From positions 1 through 64,000 of the forward strand of contig JAPPMG010000086.1 of the NCBI GenBank assembly GCA_028819215.1: a stretch of 64,000 bases of DNA. The letters are read 5' to 3'. The notes under the pieces are model-generated. The model had not been told where the DNA came from. It saw only the letters and a program-made list of their open reading frames with translations, and did no database searches. The position numbers and the translations under genes are program-made. Below, one piece after another: positions 6,565 to 15,083 of the stretch (the first letter of the stretch is position 1; each line of letters begins with the position of its first letter). Source of the stretch: Bryobacterales bacterium (GTDB lineage: Bacteria > Acidobacteriota > Terriglobia > Bryobacterales > UBA6623).

Positions 6565-8289
6565 GTGCTCGGCGAAGACAGTCGATGGGAGTTCAAGCAG
6601 GTCGAGTTTGCAGGTAGGCGCCTAACCGGTCCGTCGCGCGACGATCTGGCGGATGAGATGATCGCGTTCGCCAATGCGAATGGGGGCACGCTCCTGCTGG
6701 GAGTGACGGATGACGGACACTTGCAAGGGCTGTCCCGAGAACAGATGGCGGCGATCAACAACTTGATCGTTGAGGTAAGCACCGACAGTGTCGAAACTGC
6801 CCTGCGCATCGACGTCAACCATAAGGAAGTTGATGGCAAGGGTTTGGTCGTGGTCGACGTGCCCCGAGGCGACTCCCTCCATGAGCGCCGTGGCCGGAGC
6901 TGGATCCGGGTCGGCGCAAGTAAGCGTCCATTGACCGGCGACGAACGCATGCGCTTGGCACAGGGACGGGCGCAGGCACGCTATCTTTGGTACGACAGAC
7001 AGACAGTTCCCAACACCGGGTTCGAGACGCTGAGCGAACACTTGTGGGAACCGCTCTTGAGCGTTGCAGCGGCCGTCGAACCGATCCGTGGCCTTGCAAA
7101 CATGCGCCTGCTGGCACGTGATGAGGCAGATGTGCTTCGCGCCACGGTCGCTGGCTTACTTCTCTGCGCAAAGGCACCGCAGCAGTGGCTTCCGCAGGCA
7201 GTCATAACGGCAACGCACTATAGGGGCAAGGATCGCGCGTCGGAACAGCTAGACGCTCAGGAGATTGAAGGCCCGGTTGCGAATCAGATCGCCGATGGCA
7301 TGAAGTTCGTCGCCAGAAACATGCGTGTTGCTGCGCGCAAGTCACCGGCCCGCGAGAACATATCGCAATACAGCACAACCGCAGTCTTCGAAGCCCTCGT
7401 CAACGCTGTGGCGCACCGCGACTATTCAATCTCCTCACGCCGCATCAGGCTGTCGATGTTTGCGGATCGCCTGGAAATCGACACACCGGGACAGCTCGCC
7501 AGCGGGATGACGATTGAGAGCATGCATGCAAGTCAAGCAACACGTAACGAGACTATCGCTTCGGTGTTCGGGCGGATCCCGGTCGGCGATGTGCCCGGGT
7601 CGGCGCATCGCAGGTACTTGATGGAGCGCCGCGGCGATGGCGTCGCCATCATCTTCAAGGAGACGCAGGAAACGGCTGGGATGCAACCGGAGTACAGCCT
7701 AGTAGGCGAGTCGAGCCTAGTCTTGAGTATGCCTGCGGCGAAGCTCGACCTCACACCGGCAGAGGCTACCATCGCGGTGCATGCGGAGGGAGAGCCGTTG
7801 CCTGGAATCGATGTTCTCGTGCTCTTTCCGAACAAGACATGGAGACAGGGGAAGACCGACGAGGCGGGCGAAGTAGCGTTCGATCTACACAGCACACATC
7901 TGCCCATGACCGTCTACGCCGCCGCACCGGGGTTCGCTGCAGGGCGCCAATGCGACTGGATTCCGCAGCAGGGCGGCCTTGTGCTTGCTCTTGAGCGCCT
8001 GACGGCTGGAGGCTCAATGATCTTTCCTAAGGCAACCGGGCATCTCCCCGGACTGGCGGGGAGGCTGAATCCGATCCGAGACACGTCTGACAGAACTTAT
8101 TTGTACGCGGACAACATTGCCATTGAACAGGGGCGACAGCAACCCGTGCACTTTCGCCTGGGTTCGCCAATGCGGCTCATGGACGCCTTCCGTGTCGAGT
8201 TGTCGGTGACCATCGTCGACATCGTTGGCAGATCGGCACTGGTGGAGTACCGACGACTCCGATCCGGCGGGGAAAGCGGATTATCGTAG
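6565..8289 (+). CDS. AlbA_2 (Schlafen-type)/RecG-like ATPase protein with beta-rich C-terminal extension
   Basis: A 574-residue protein. Residues about 5-125 form an AlbA_2/Schlafen-like putative DNA-binding domain (SRWEFKQ; FANANGGTLLLGV; WIRVGASKRPL). FEALVNAVAHRDY (about 274-286) is the N-box of the C-terminal GHKL-type ATP-binding domain often fused to it. The last 170 residues are unusual: a beta-sandwich-like segment (GIDVLVLFPNKTW, GKTDEAGEVAF) resembling a carboxypeptidase-regulatory repeat, then another beta-rich stretch. Related proteins act as regulators or in phage defence; the role here is unknown. The GTG at 6565 has no ribosome site, so the real start is probably GTG 6531 with a frameshift between. 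Base composition looks less GC-rich than neighbouring genes. Confidence 0.75.
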   Translation: MLGEDSRWEFKQVEFAGRRLTGPSRDDLADEMIAFANANGGTLLLGVTDDGHLQGLSREQMAAINNLIVEVSTDSVETALRIDVNHKEVDGKGLVVVDVPRGDSLHERRGRSWIRVGASKRPLTGDERMRLAQGRAQARYLWYDRQTVPNTGFETLSEHLWEPLLSVAAAVEPIRGLANMRLLARDEADVLRATVAGLLLCAKAPQQWLPQAVITATHYRGKDRASEQLDAQEIEGPVANQIADGMKFVARNMRVAARKSPARENISQYSTTAVFEALVNAVAHRDYSISSRRIRLSMFADRLEIDTPGQLASGMTIESMHASQATRNETIASVFGRIPVGDVPGSAHRRYLMERRGDGVAIIFKETQETAGMQPEYSLVGESSLVLSMPAAKLDLTPAEATIAVHAEGEPLPGIDVLVLFPNKTWRQGKTDEAGEVAFDLHSTHLPMTVYAAAPGFAAGRQCDWIPQQGGLVLALERLTAGGSMIFPKATGHLPGLAGRLNPIRDTSDRTYLYADNIAIEQGRQQPVHFRLGSPMRLMDAFRVELSVTIVDIVGRSALVEYRRLRSGGESGLS

Positions 8290-8392
8290 CTCCTGAATAG
8301 CCGCTCGTGTATCGCTGAGGGGACCTCCAAGAAGGTTGCCATGGGGCGGTTCAGTTCCGCATCAGGGTTTCTAGGCGTCCGCGCTGCCGAGT

Positions 8393-9547
8393 TCAAAGCC
8401 AGCTAGCGGCCATCGAAGCCCAACCGAGCAGTGCGGCCCCGACGACCACCCACGCCGCTGGCCAGCGCCCGACAAACAAAGCCATTGCCGCCGCCGCCGC
8501 GATAGCAATCGCGAAGACAGACGACAGGGTTGCGAGGCCGAGGTCGGCTGCGACCACTGCCATCAGGCCGACTGCCGACGCGTTCACAGCGTTCAAGAAT
8601 GCAGCGCTTGTCGGAGACTGGCGGAGGCGGCGAATCAAGGGGTTCAAGATCCACACGAACACGAAGGCGGGCAGGAAGATGCAAAGCGTGGCCGTCGCCG
8701 CGCCGGCGGGTCCGCCTATCAGGAAGCCGAGAAACGTCGCTGTCGTGAGCACCGGCCCGGGCGTGAACTGACCAGCGGCTACCGCATCGAGGAGCTGCTG
8801 GCGAGTCACCCAACCGTAGTCATCAATCAGACCGCCCTCTAGGAATGCGATCAGGACGTAACCGGATCCGTAGAGCACGGAACCGACTTTGACGAAAAAC
8901 AGCCCGAGCTTCGCAAGATCCGCAGACTCTCCGCCCGCTGCCAGCAGCGTGCGGGTCGAGACGCAGAGTGCCGCCACGATTGAGATCGTTGAGCTCAGCA
9001 GTTGCGGAACGCGCAGGCACAGCGTGCCCACAACGCCGCCGACCACTAGCGCTGGCACCTCGCCAACGCCTAGCCAAACCAGCCCGGCGACGCCCCCCGC
9101 GATTGCCCCCAGTCGCCAATCCGTGACGGCCTTGCGGCCGAGCTTCCAGATTGCCCCCAAGATGACGACCAAGATTGCGGGCCGGATACTCGCCAGAACC
9201 GGGCCGGCCCCGGGCAGAGTGCCGAATTCGACATAGCACCAAGCGAGCACGCCGGTCAGCAGGGCGGCCGGCAAGACGAAAGATGTGCCCGCCACGAACA
9301 ATCCCAGCGCACCTGCGCGTTCATAGCCGAGATGCATCGTCATCTCGGTCGAATTGGGACCCGGGATTAGGTTCGTCGCACCCATCAGGTCAAGGAAGCG
9401 CTGCCTTGACAGCCAGCCCCGCCTCGACACGAACTCATCCTCCAGCAGCGCCAAGTGAGCGGCCGGACCGCCGAATGCGATCAATCCCACGCGTAGGAAC
9501 GCTCGCGCGATCTCAGCCAAGCGCCCGATCCGATGCCCGTCCTCCAA
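8393..9547 (-). CDS. chrA: Chromate transporter, ChrA/CHR family
   Basis: A 384-residue integral membrane protein made of two homologous CHR domains. The first carries VGLIAFGGPAAHLALLEDEF and NLIPGPNSTEM, the second AAGQFTPGPVLTTATFLG, the paired signature of long-chain ChrA proteins. About ten hydrophobic segments are visible. Characterised members export chromate using the proton gradient, but many family members have untested substrates. TTG 9547 is the first possible start after an in-frame stop. It stands alone between the AlbA_2 gene and an aminotransferase pointing away. Confidence 0.88.
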   Translation of the reverse strand: MEDGHRIGRLAEIARAFLRVGLIAFGGPAAHLALLEDEFVSRRGWLSRQRFLDLMGATNLIPGPNSTEMTMHLGYERAGALGLFVAGTSFVLPAALLTGVLAWCYVEFGTLPGAGPVLASIRPAILVVILGAIWKLGRKAVTDWRLGAIAGGVAGLVWLGVGEVPALVVGGVVGTLCLRVPQLLSSTISIVAALCVSTRTLLAAGGESADLAKLGLFFVKVGSVLYGSGYVLIAFLEGGLIDDYGWVTRQQLLDAVAAGQFTPGPVLTTATFLGFLIGGPAGAATATLCIFLPAFVFVWILNPLIRRLRQSPTSAAFLNAVNASAVGLMAVVAADLGLATLSSVFAIAIAAAAAMALFVGRWPAAWVVVGAALLGWASMAASWL

Positions 9548-9848
9548 CCCAGTTCAAGCTCCGACGCAGCAATGTCCGCGCGACAGCGATCGGAACTGGG
9601 CACAGAACCCCGGCTCGCCGATAGGTCCTGCTAGAAGTCAGCCCGCGCGATTGATTGCCGGTTTCCTAAGCGTAGCCCACCGGCTTGCGACACCGGTCCC
9701 AGCGATAGATCCGAGCCGGCAGGCTGATCGATTCAGTGCGTTGCCGACTCGGACTCCAAGCGGCCCGCGCCGCGAGCAGCATCGAGCTTCCGCGACCTAT
9801 CCCGGCGCCACATCTTTGGCCTTCGCGCACGCGCTACACTCGCAGAAG
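9548..9848. other. Intergenic region, nothing recognised
   Basis: About 300 nt between the divergent chrA and class III aminotransferase starts. Open frames here are compositional. Promoters for both genes should lie here but I could not identify convincing elements. Confidence 0.4.
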
Positions 9849-11216
9849 ATGCCTGAACCCAGCACAGACCGGGACGTTGCCAGCCTCTTACACCCGTTTA
9901 CGAATCCGGCCAGTCACGAGCGTGAAGGCGCCTTGGTCATCACGAGGGGCGACGGAGTCTGGGTCTACGACGAAGACGGAAGAGCGTATTTGGAGGCGGC
10001 GTCTGGGCTGTGGTGCGCGTCCTTGGGATTCAACGAGCCGCGCTTGGCCGAGGCCGCGGCCAAGCAGTACAAGACGCTGCCCTTCATGCACCTGTTCGGC
10101 TCGCGCAGCCACTCTCCGGCGATTGAACTGGCCGAGCGGATTCTCAAGCTCGCACCGGTGCCGATGTCGAAGGTCTTCTTCGCCAATTCCGGTTCGGAGG
10201 CGGCCGACACCGTCGTCAAGATCGTCTGGTTCTTCAGCAACGCTCTAGGGCGGCCCGAGAAGAAGAAGATCATTGCCCGCCGCGACGGCTTTCATGGCTC
10301 CACGGTCGCCGCCGCAAGCCTGACCGGCATCTTCCGCAATCACCGCCAGTTCGACCTGCCGATCCCGAACATCATCCACGCATCACGCCCCCACTACTAT
10401 CGCGGCGCTCGTCCCGGCGAGTCCGAGGAAGCCTACGCCTCTCGCCTCGCGAGCGAGCTCGAGCAGCAGATTCTCGCCGAAGGGCCGGAAACCGTCGCAG
10501 CGATGATCGCTGAGCCTGTGATGGGTGCCGGCGGAGTGCTAGTGCCCCCGGCCGGATACTTCGAGAAGATCCAGCAGGTCACCGACAAGTACGAAATGCT
10601 GTTCGTCGCAGACGAGGTGATCTGCGGTTTCGGGCGGACAGGAAACCTGTGGGGGGCGCAGACGTTCGGCATCAAGCCGGACATCTTCACCACCGCCAAG
10701 CAGCTGTCGGCAGCATATGCGCCGATCTCCGCCGTGGTGGTCAATCAGCGGGTCTACGACGTGCTGCGGCAAGGCAGCGACGAGATCGGGACGTTCGCCC
10801 ACGGCTTCACGTACAGCGGCCATCCCGTCAGCACGGCAGTGGCGCTGGAGTGCCTCAAGATTTACGAGGAGATCGATGTGGTCGGGCGCGTGCGACGGCT
10901 TGCGCCCAGGCTGCAGCAGGGCCTGAGGGACCGGTACGCGGACCACCCGCTGGTCGGGGAGATTCGCGGAGTCGGCCTGATGGCGGCCGTGGAACTCGTG
11001 CGCGACAAGTCGACCAAGCAGCCCTTCGACCCGGCGCTAGGAGTCGGGATGCACTGCATGGAAAGGGCCCTGAAGCGCGGCGTCATCCTGCGCGCGCTCG
11101 GGGACGCGATCGCTTTCTCGCCTCCGCTGATTGTCACCGAGTCCGAGATCGACCTAGCCTTGGATCGTTTCGGCGAGGCGCTCCGCGACACAAGCGAGTG
11201 GCTGGCGCAATCCTAG
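9849..11216 (+). CDS. Class III pyridoxal-phosphate aminotransferase (omega-transaminase type)
   Basis: A 455-residue fold-type I PLP enzyme. SGSEAAD (about 114-120) binds the cofactor phosphate, FVADEVICGFGRTG holds the PLP-binding Asp, and TTAKQLSAAYAPIS carries the Schiff-base lysine (K284). SGHPVSTAVALECLKIYEE and GEIRGVGLM are standard C-terminal family blocks. It transfers an amino group between an amine or omega-amino acid and a keto acid, probably pyruvate; the substrate cannot be assigned. ATG 9849 is chosen because the longer frame to 9651 is low-information. Monocistronic by position. Confidence 0.88.
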   Translation: MPEPSTDRDVASLLHPFTNPASHEREGALVITRGDGVWVYDEDGRAYLEAASGLWCASLGFNEPRLAEAAAKQYKTLPFMHLFGSRSHSPAIELAERILKLAPVPMSKVFFANSGSEAADTVVKIVWFFSNALGRPEKKKIIARRDGFHGSTVAAASLTGIFRNHRQFDLPIPNIIHASRPHYYRGARPGESEEAYASRLASELEQQILAEGPETVAAMIAEPVMGAGGVLVPPAGYFEKIQQVTDKYEMLFVADEVICGFGRTGNLWGAQTFGIKPDIFTTAKQLSAAYAPISAVVVNQRVYDVLRQGSDEIGTFAHGFTYSGHPVSTAVALECLKIYEEIDVVGRVRRLAPRLQQGLRDRYADHPLVGEIRGVGLMAAVELVRDKSTKQPFDPALGVGMHCMERALKRGVILRALGDAIAFSPPLIVTESEIDLALDRFGEALRDTSEWLAQS

Positions 11217-11234
11217 GCCCGCTTTCGCGGTCGT

Positions 11235-12272
11235 TCAAGATACCGACCGGCGCTTGAGCTTGGGACGCTCGTCCTGATCGCTGGCCGGATCGTCCTCGAT
11301 TTCGGAGGGCAGGATCGGTTCGTCGTTCGTCGTGCGACGCAGTGTCGGCCGGTTGGGGTCCCGCTCTGCTGGCTTGCGCCTGGCGGTCAGCTTAGCCAGG
11401 CGTTCCTTGACGTCATCGAACTCGCTGCTGCTGACTGCGTATTCCGGCTGTTCCGGCAGCAACTGGTCGATCGTCTTTTGCACCGCCTTGATGCGGCTCT
11501 TCGTGAGCGGGTGGGAGCTGAACGCCTTGGCGATCGCGTTCTTGTTCCGCTTCTGCATCGCCTTGAGCCGCTCGAAGAACTGCACCATCGCAGCCGGGTC
11601 GTACCCTGCCTTGTACAGATACTGGACTCCGAGGAAATCGGCTTGGTGCTCGAACTCCCGAGAAAACTTCAGCATCGTCATGGGAACGGCGAAGTTGGCA
11701 GCTTGCTGGATGCCGTAACCCGCCCAGCCGCCGATAAACAGCAGCGGAATGCTGGCGTACTGGACTAGCTGTGCCCTCGTCGCGCTGCGAGTGCCGTGGC
11801 GCGCCGCCACGTGCGCGATCTCGTGCGCCATCACGCCCGCCAGCTCAGCCTCGCTTTGCGCCAGTTCGATCAGGCCGGTGTTGACGAAGAAGTAGCCCCC
11901 GGGCAGCGCGAAGGCGTTGACCTCGTCGGAATCGATCACCTTGATGGTGAACGGCACCTTGGCGTCGGAGTTGTTGACGATATTCTGCCCGATGCGGTTG
12001 ACGTACTCGGCGATCACAGGATCATCAACGATCTTGGCGTTTCTCTCGACATCGGCGGCCAGCTGCTTGCCGAGTTGGATCTCCTTCTCGAGGCTGTAGA
12101 AATTCACCGCCTTGCCTACGCCCCGGTCGCCGATCTTGGAGACATCCTCCTTGTCGTTCTTGGGCTGGCGCTTGCTTTCTGGCACGGGCTCGCCCACCTC
12201 CGCTGGGCAGAGGCCCGCTGCCAGCAGCAGGACCGCGGTTGCGAAACAAGTCTTGGAGAATCTGCGCTTCAT
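11235..12272 (-). CDS. Secreted M48-family zinc metalloprotease
   Basis: A 345-residue periplasmic or membrane-associated M48 peptidase of the BepA/YfgC-like type. A signal peptide (residues 1-24, ATAVLLLAAGLCPAE) precedes the catalytic domain. HEIAH at 150-154 supplies two zinc ligands and the general base, and FSREFEHQAD gives the third ligand, E208. FALPGGYFFVNTGLI before the active site is typical. The C-terminal 60 residues are charged and low-complexity. Such proteases act in envelope protein quality control. GAGGAG lies 4 nt before ATG 12272, selecting it over ATG 12287. Divergent from the M1 peptidase with 105 nt between. Confidence 0.9.
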   Translation of the reverse strand: MKRRFSKTCFATAVLLLAAGLCPAEVGEPVPESKRQPKNDKEDVSKIGDRGVGKAVNFYSLEKEIQLGKQLAADVERNAKIVDDPVIAEYVNRIGQNIVNNSDAKVPFTIKVIDSDEVNAFALPGGYFFVNTGLIELAQSEAELAGVMAHEIAHVAARHGTRSATRAQLVQYASIPLLFIGGWAGYGIQQAANFAVPMTMLKFSREFEHQADFLGVQYLYKAGYDPAAMVQFFERLKAMQKRNKNAIAKAFSSHPLTKSRIKAVQKTIDQLLPEQPEYAVSSSEFDDVKERLAKLTARRKPAERDPNRPTLRRTTNDEPILPSEIEDDPASDQDERPKLKRRSVS

Positions 12273-12377
12273 TGTGCTCCTCGGCATGGGCGGCTCGTAC
12301 GCCTCTTCATGTGTCAGGTCAGACGGGTGAGGGCAGGGCAGGGTTGCAGCAGTCCGGCTTTTGTCGCCGGCTTTACA

Positions 12378-14810
12378 ATGCGATTTAGGCCGGTGAAGCT
12401 TCTGCGCTTGATCACAGCGACTATCTCGGCGGCTCTGGCGCTGGGCGCGGCCGATGGTGCGGCGGACCTGCGCAAGATCCGCTCCCTCGAACTGGACCCG
12501 GAGCGCTGTTACCGCGTGCGGGACGTCTACTTGGAGCGCGAAGACGTCAAACTCTATTTCACAGACGGACACCTGATCTTCGCCAAGCCCGTGCTGGGGA
12601 GGACGGTTGCGGCGTTGTTCTTGGCTACCACGCAGACCGATGTCGGCGAGGTCTTGGTGATCCCGCCGCTGCCGTCCGAACGGCAATCGATGGCGCGATT
12701 CCTCGACGAGACGATTCTCAACGAGAAATTCCGCAACGCCATGATGTTCTTCACCGACGACACGCCGGAAGCTCTCCAGGAGGCGATCGAGAACTCGGCC
12801 GCCTACAGTCTTGATGCCGAGGCCGGCGCGCGCATAGCGCCGAGATGGTCCGTCGTCCTGCGCAACCTGCTCGAAGGATCGGCCTTGCGGGTGCTGACGG
12901 ACCTGTACTCGGCACAAGCTGCCCCCGCGGGGTTCTTCGTCGCCGCGATCCGCGGCACCACGCTGGGGCGCTTCGACGTGGTAGTGGACCACACGCTGCC
13001 AGAACAGGTGGTGGCCGGGCAGTTGGTGCGCTCTCAGGGCCGCGAGTACTACGAAGTCTGGTGCCGCTTCGAGGGCCGATCCGTGCGCTCCGGCCTTAGG
13101 CAGGTCCAGGCCCAGCCTGCGCGCCTTGAGGATTACCGCATTGCAGCGCGACTCGGCGCTGACCTTCACATGCAGGTCGAGGCCGAGGCAACGCTTTCCC
13201 TCGACGATCCGGCCGCCCGCGCGCTGAGCTTCGAGATCTCCGACAAGCTCGCGTTGAGCGCGGTCAGGATTGCCGGCGAGCCCGTCGAATTCCTACAGCA
13301 GTTCCAAGCTGTGCCCAGGCATCGCCGCGGCCCGTACGACGCCCTCGCCGTCGCGCTGCTGCCGGACTCGCTTGACACCGCCGGCCGGTATCCGATCGAG
13401 TTCGAATACGCGGGAAAGGTGGTTTCCGATGCCGGATCGGGCGTTTACTACGTCGGGGATCGCGGCAACTGGTACCCGCGCATCGGGTCGGACTACAGCG
13501 ATTTCGAACTGACGTTCCGTTACCCGGCCAACCTTGACCTCGTGGCGACCGGGGAGCGCGTCGAGCACGCCACCGATGGCGGCATGCGGATTTCACGCTT
13601 CCTCAGCGGAAAGCCAATCCGCTTGGCGGGTTTCAATCTCGGCAACTATGTCGCTGCCAGCCGAAACGTCGAGGGATACCGGGTCGAGGTTCGCGCGACC
13701 AAGAGCGTCGAACGGCGCCTGCAGCCGCCGCGTACGCCGGTCATCATGCCGGCGCCAGTGCTGCCGGGGCGCCGCCGCAGACAGGCCCAACCGCCCGTGG
13801 TAGTCCTGCCCCAGCCGCGCGCGGCCGATCCGTCCGAAGAGATCAACCGGATCGCTAATGAGAGTGCCGATGCGTTCCGCTACTTCCTCGGACTCTTCGG
13901 CGAGCCGGCCATGCCGGTGACGGTGGTATCGCCCGTGCCGGGAGGCTTCGGCCAAGGCTTCCCTGGCTTGGTTTACGCCTCTACCTTGAGCTACTTCGAG
14001 AGGGGGGACCGCCTGCTGCGGGACCTGTCCGGAGACGCGCAGCGGTTCTTCGCAGACCTGATGCGGCCGCACGAGATCGCCCACCAGTGGTGGGGCAACG
14101 TGGTGACATCCAGGATGGATCGCGACGCTTGGATCATGGAAGGGCTGGCCACGTATTCCTCCGTGCTGTGGATCGAGCAGCGCAAGGGAATTGCCGAGCG
14201 CAACGAAGTGCTTGGCGCGTTCCGGCGGAATCTCCTGCGCAAGGTGGACGGCCGGACGGTCGAGAGCTCCGGCCCGATCATTCTGGGGCGGCGGTTGAGG
14301 ACGTCGAAGCTGCCCGAGGCCTACCGTGTCATCGTGTACGAGAAGGGTGCTTGGATCCTGCACATGCTGCGCGGCATCATCGGGGACGAGAGCTTCTTCG
14401 CGATGTTGCGCCAGCTCTGCGAGCAGCGCGCGGGCGAGCCGGTGACCACCGAACAATTTCAAGCTCTGGCCGCGAGATTCGTCCCGGATGGCTACAGCGA
14501 CGCGGAACTGCGCGATTTCTTCGATCAATGGGTCCATGGGACGGGCATCCCGCGCCTTGCCGTCGAATGGGACCAGACTTCCAGCGGAGGTCGCCATCGA
14601 TTCGAGATGCGCATCACACAGACCGGTGTTCCCGAGTACTTCCCGCTACAGGTGCCGGTGGAGGTGCATACCCTGCCGGGCCGTTCGCTGGTCAAGACAG
14701 TCAGCGTGGGAGATAGCGCGGATCCATCCAGCGTCTCGATCGTGCTGCGAAATCCGGCCTCGCGGGTCCTGATAGACCCGCAGGCTTCGCTCTTGGCCGA
14801 CACGCCGTGA
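12378..14810 (+). CDS. Secreted M1-family (gluzincin) aminopeptidase-like protein
   Basis: An 810-residue exported peptidase. A signal peptide (LLRLITATISAALALG) is followed by about 270 residues of unassigned sequence, then the M1 beta-sandwich and catalytic domains. HEIAH (565-569) followed by the Glu of IMEGLATY (E588) forms the gluzincin zinc site, and HQWWGNVV is a typical M1 context. A Pro/Arg-rich loop (PAPVLPGRRRRQAQPP) sits before the catalytic domain. TACAAT at 12374-12379 overlaps ATG 12378, so the true start may be GTG 12393 on a nearly leaderless transcript; both keep the signal peptide. Probably a cell-envelope peptide-degrading enzyme. Confidence 0.88.
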   Translation: MRFRPVKLLRLITATISAALALGAADGAADLRKIRSLELDPERCYRVRDVYLEREDVKLYFTDGHLIFAKPVLGRTVAALFLATTQTDVGEVLVIPPLPSERQSMARFLDETILNEKFRNAMMFFTDDTPEALQEAIENSAAYSLDAEAGARIAPRWSVVLRNLLEGSALRVLTDLYSAQAAPAGFFVAAIRGTTLGRFDVVVDHTLPEQVVAGQLVRSQGREYYEVWCRFEGRSVRSGLRQVQAQPARLEDYRIAARLGADLHMQVEAEATLSLDDPAARALSFEISDKLALSAVRIAGEPVEFLQQFQAVPRHRRGPYDALAVALLPDSLDTAGRYPIEFEYAGKVVSDAGSGVYYVGDRGNWYPRIGSDYSDFELTFRYPANLDLVATGERVEHATDGGMRISRFLSGKPIRLAGFNLGNYVAASRNVEGYRVEVRATKSVERRLQPPRTPVIMPAPVLPGRRRRQAQPPVVVLPQPRAADPSEEINRIANESADAFRYFLGLFGEPAMPVTVVSPVPGGFGQGFPGLVYASTLSYFERGDRLLRDLSGDAQRFFADLMRPHEIAHQWWGNVVTSRMDRDAWIMEGLATYSSVLWIEQRKGIAERNEVLGAFRRNLLRKVDGRTVESSGPIILGRRLRTSKLPEAYRVIVYEKGAWILHMLRGIIGDESFFAMLRQLCEQRAGEPVTTEQFQALAARFVPDGYSDAELRDFFDQWVHGTGIPRLAVEWDQTSSGGRHRFEMRITQTGVPEYFPLQVPVEVHTLPGRSLVKTVSVGDSADPSSVSIVLRNPASRVLIDPQASLLADTP

Positions 14811-15083
14811 CGGTGCCAGGATCGGGCGAGCATGCACATGCTCCGCCGTCTCAGGTTCGAAGCAGACGGCCGTGTCGGCTTGGCCCGCGCCGCGTCTGTT
14901 GATCTCGTGATCTGAGCGATCGAACGCTGTTCACGCACGCGCCTGCAATCTGCACCCGTCGGATTGTGATTAAGTGTAAACTCTAGGGGTAGAGGATCTG
15001 AGCGCGGGAATGGTGGCACGAGGGATTGGTATCGTCGGCGACCGCCCGCCAGAGCTGTGTCGGGGCGGGACTGACTCGGCCTA

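Noticed and set aside
13720-13830. Pro/Arg-rich stretch in the M1 peptidase as a possible frameshift
   Set aside because: The frame continues uninterrupted into good M1 sequence on both sides; it is a low-complexity linker.
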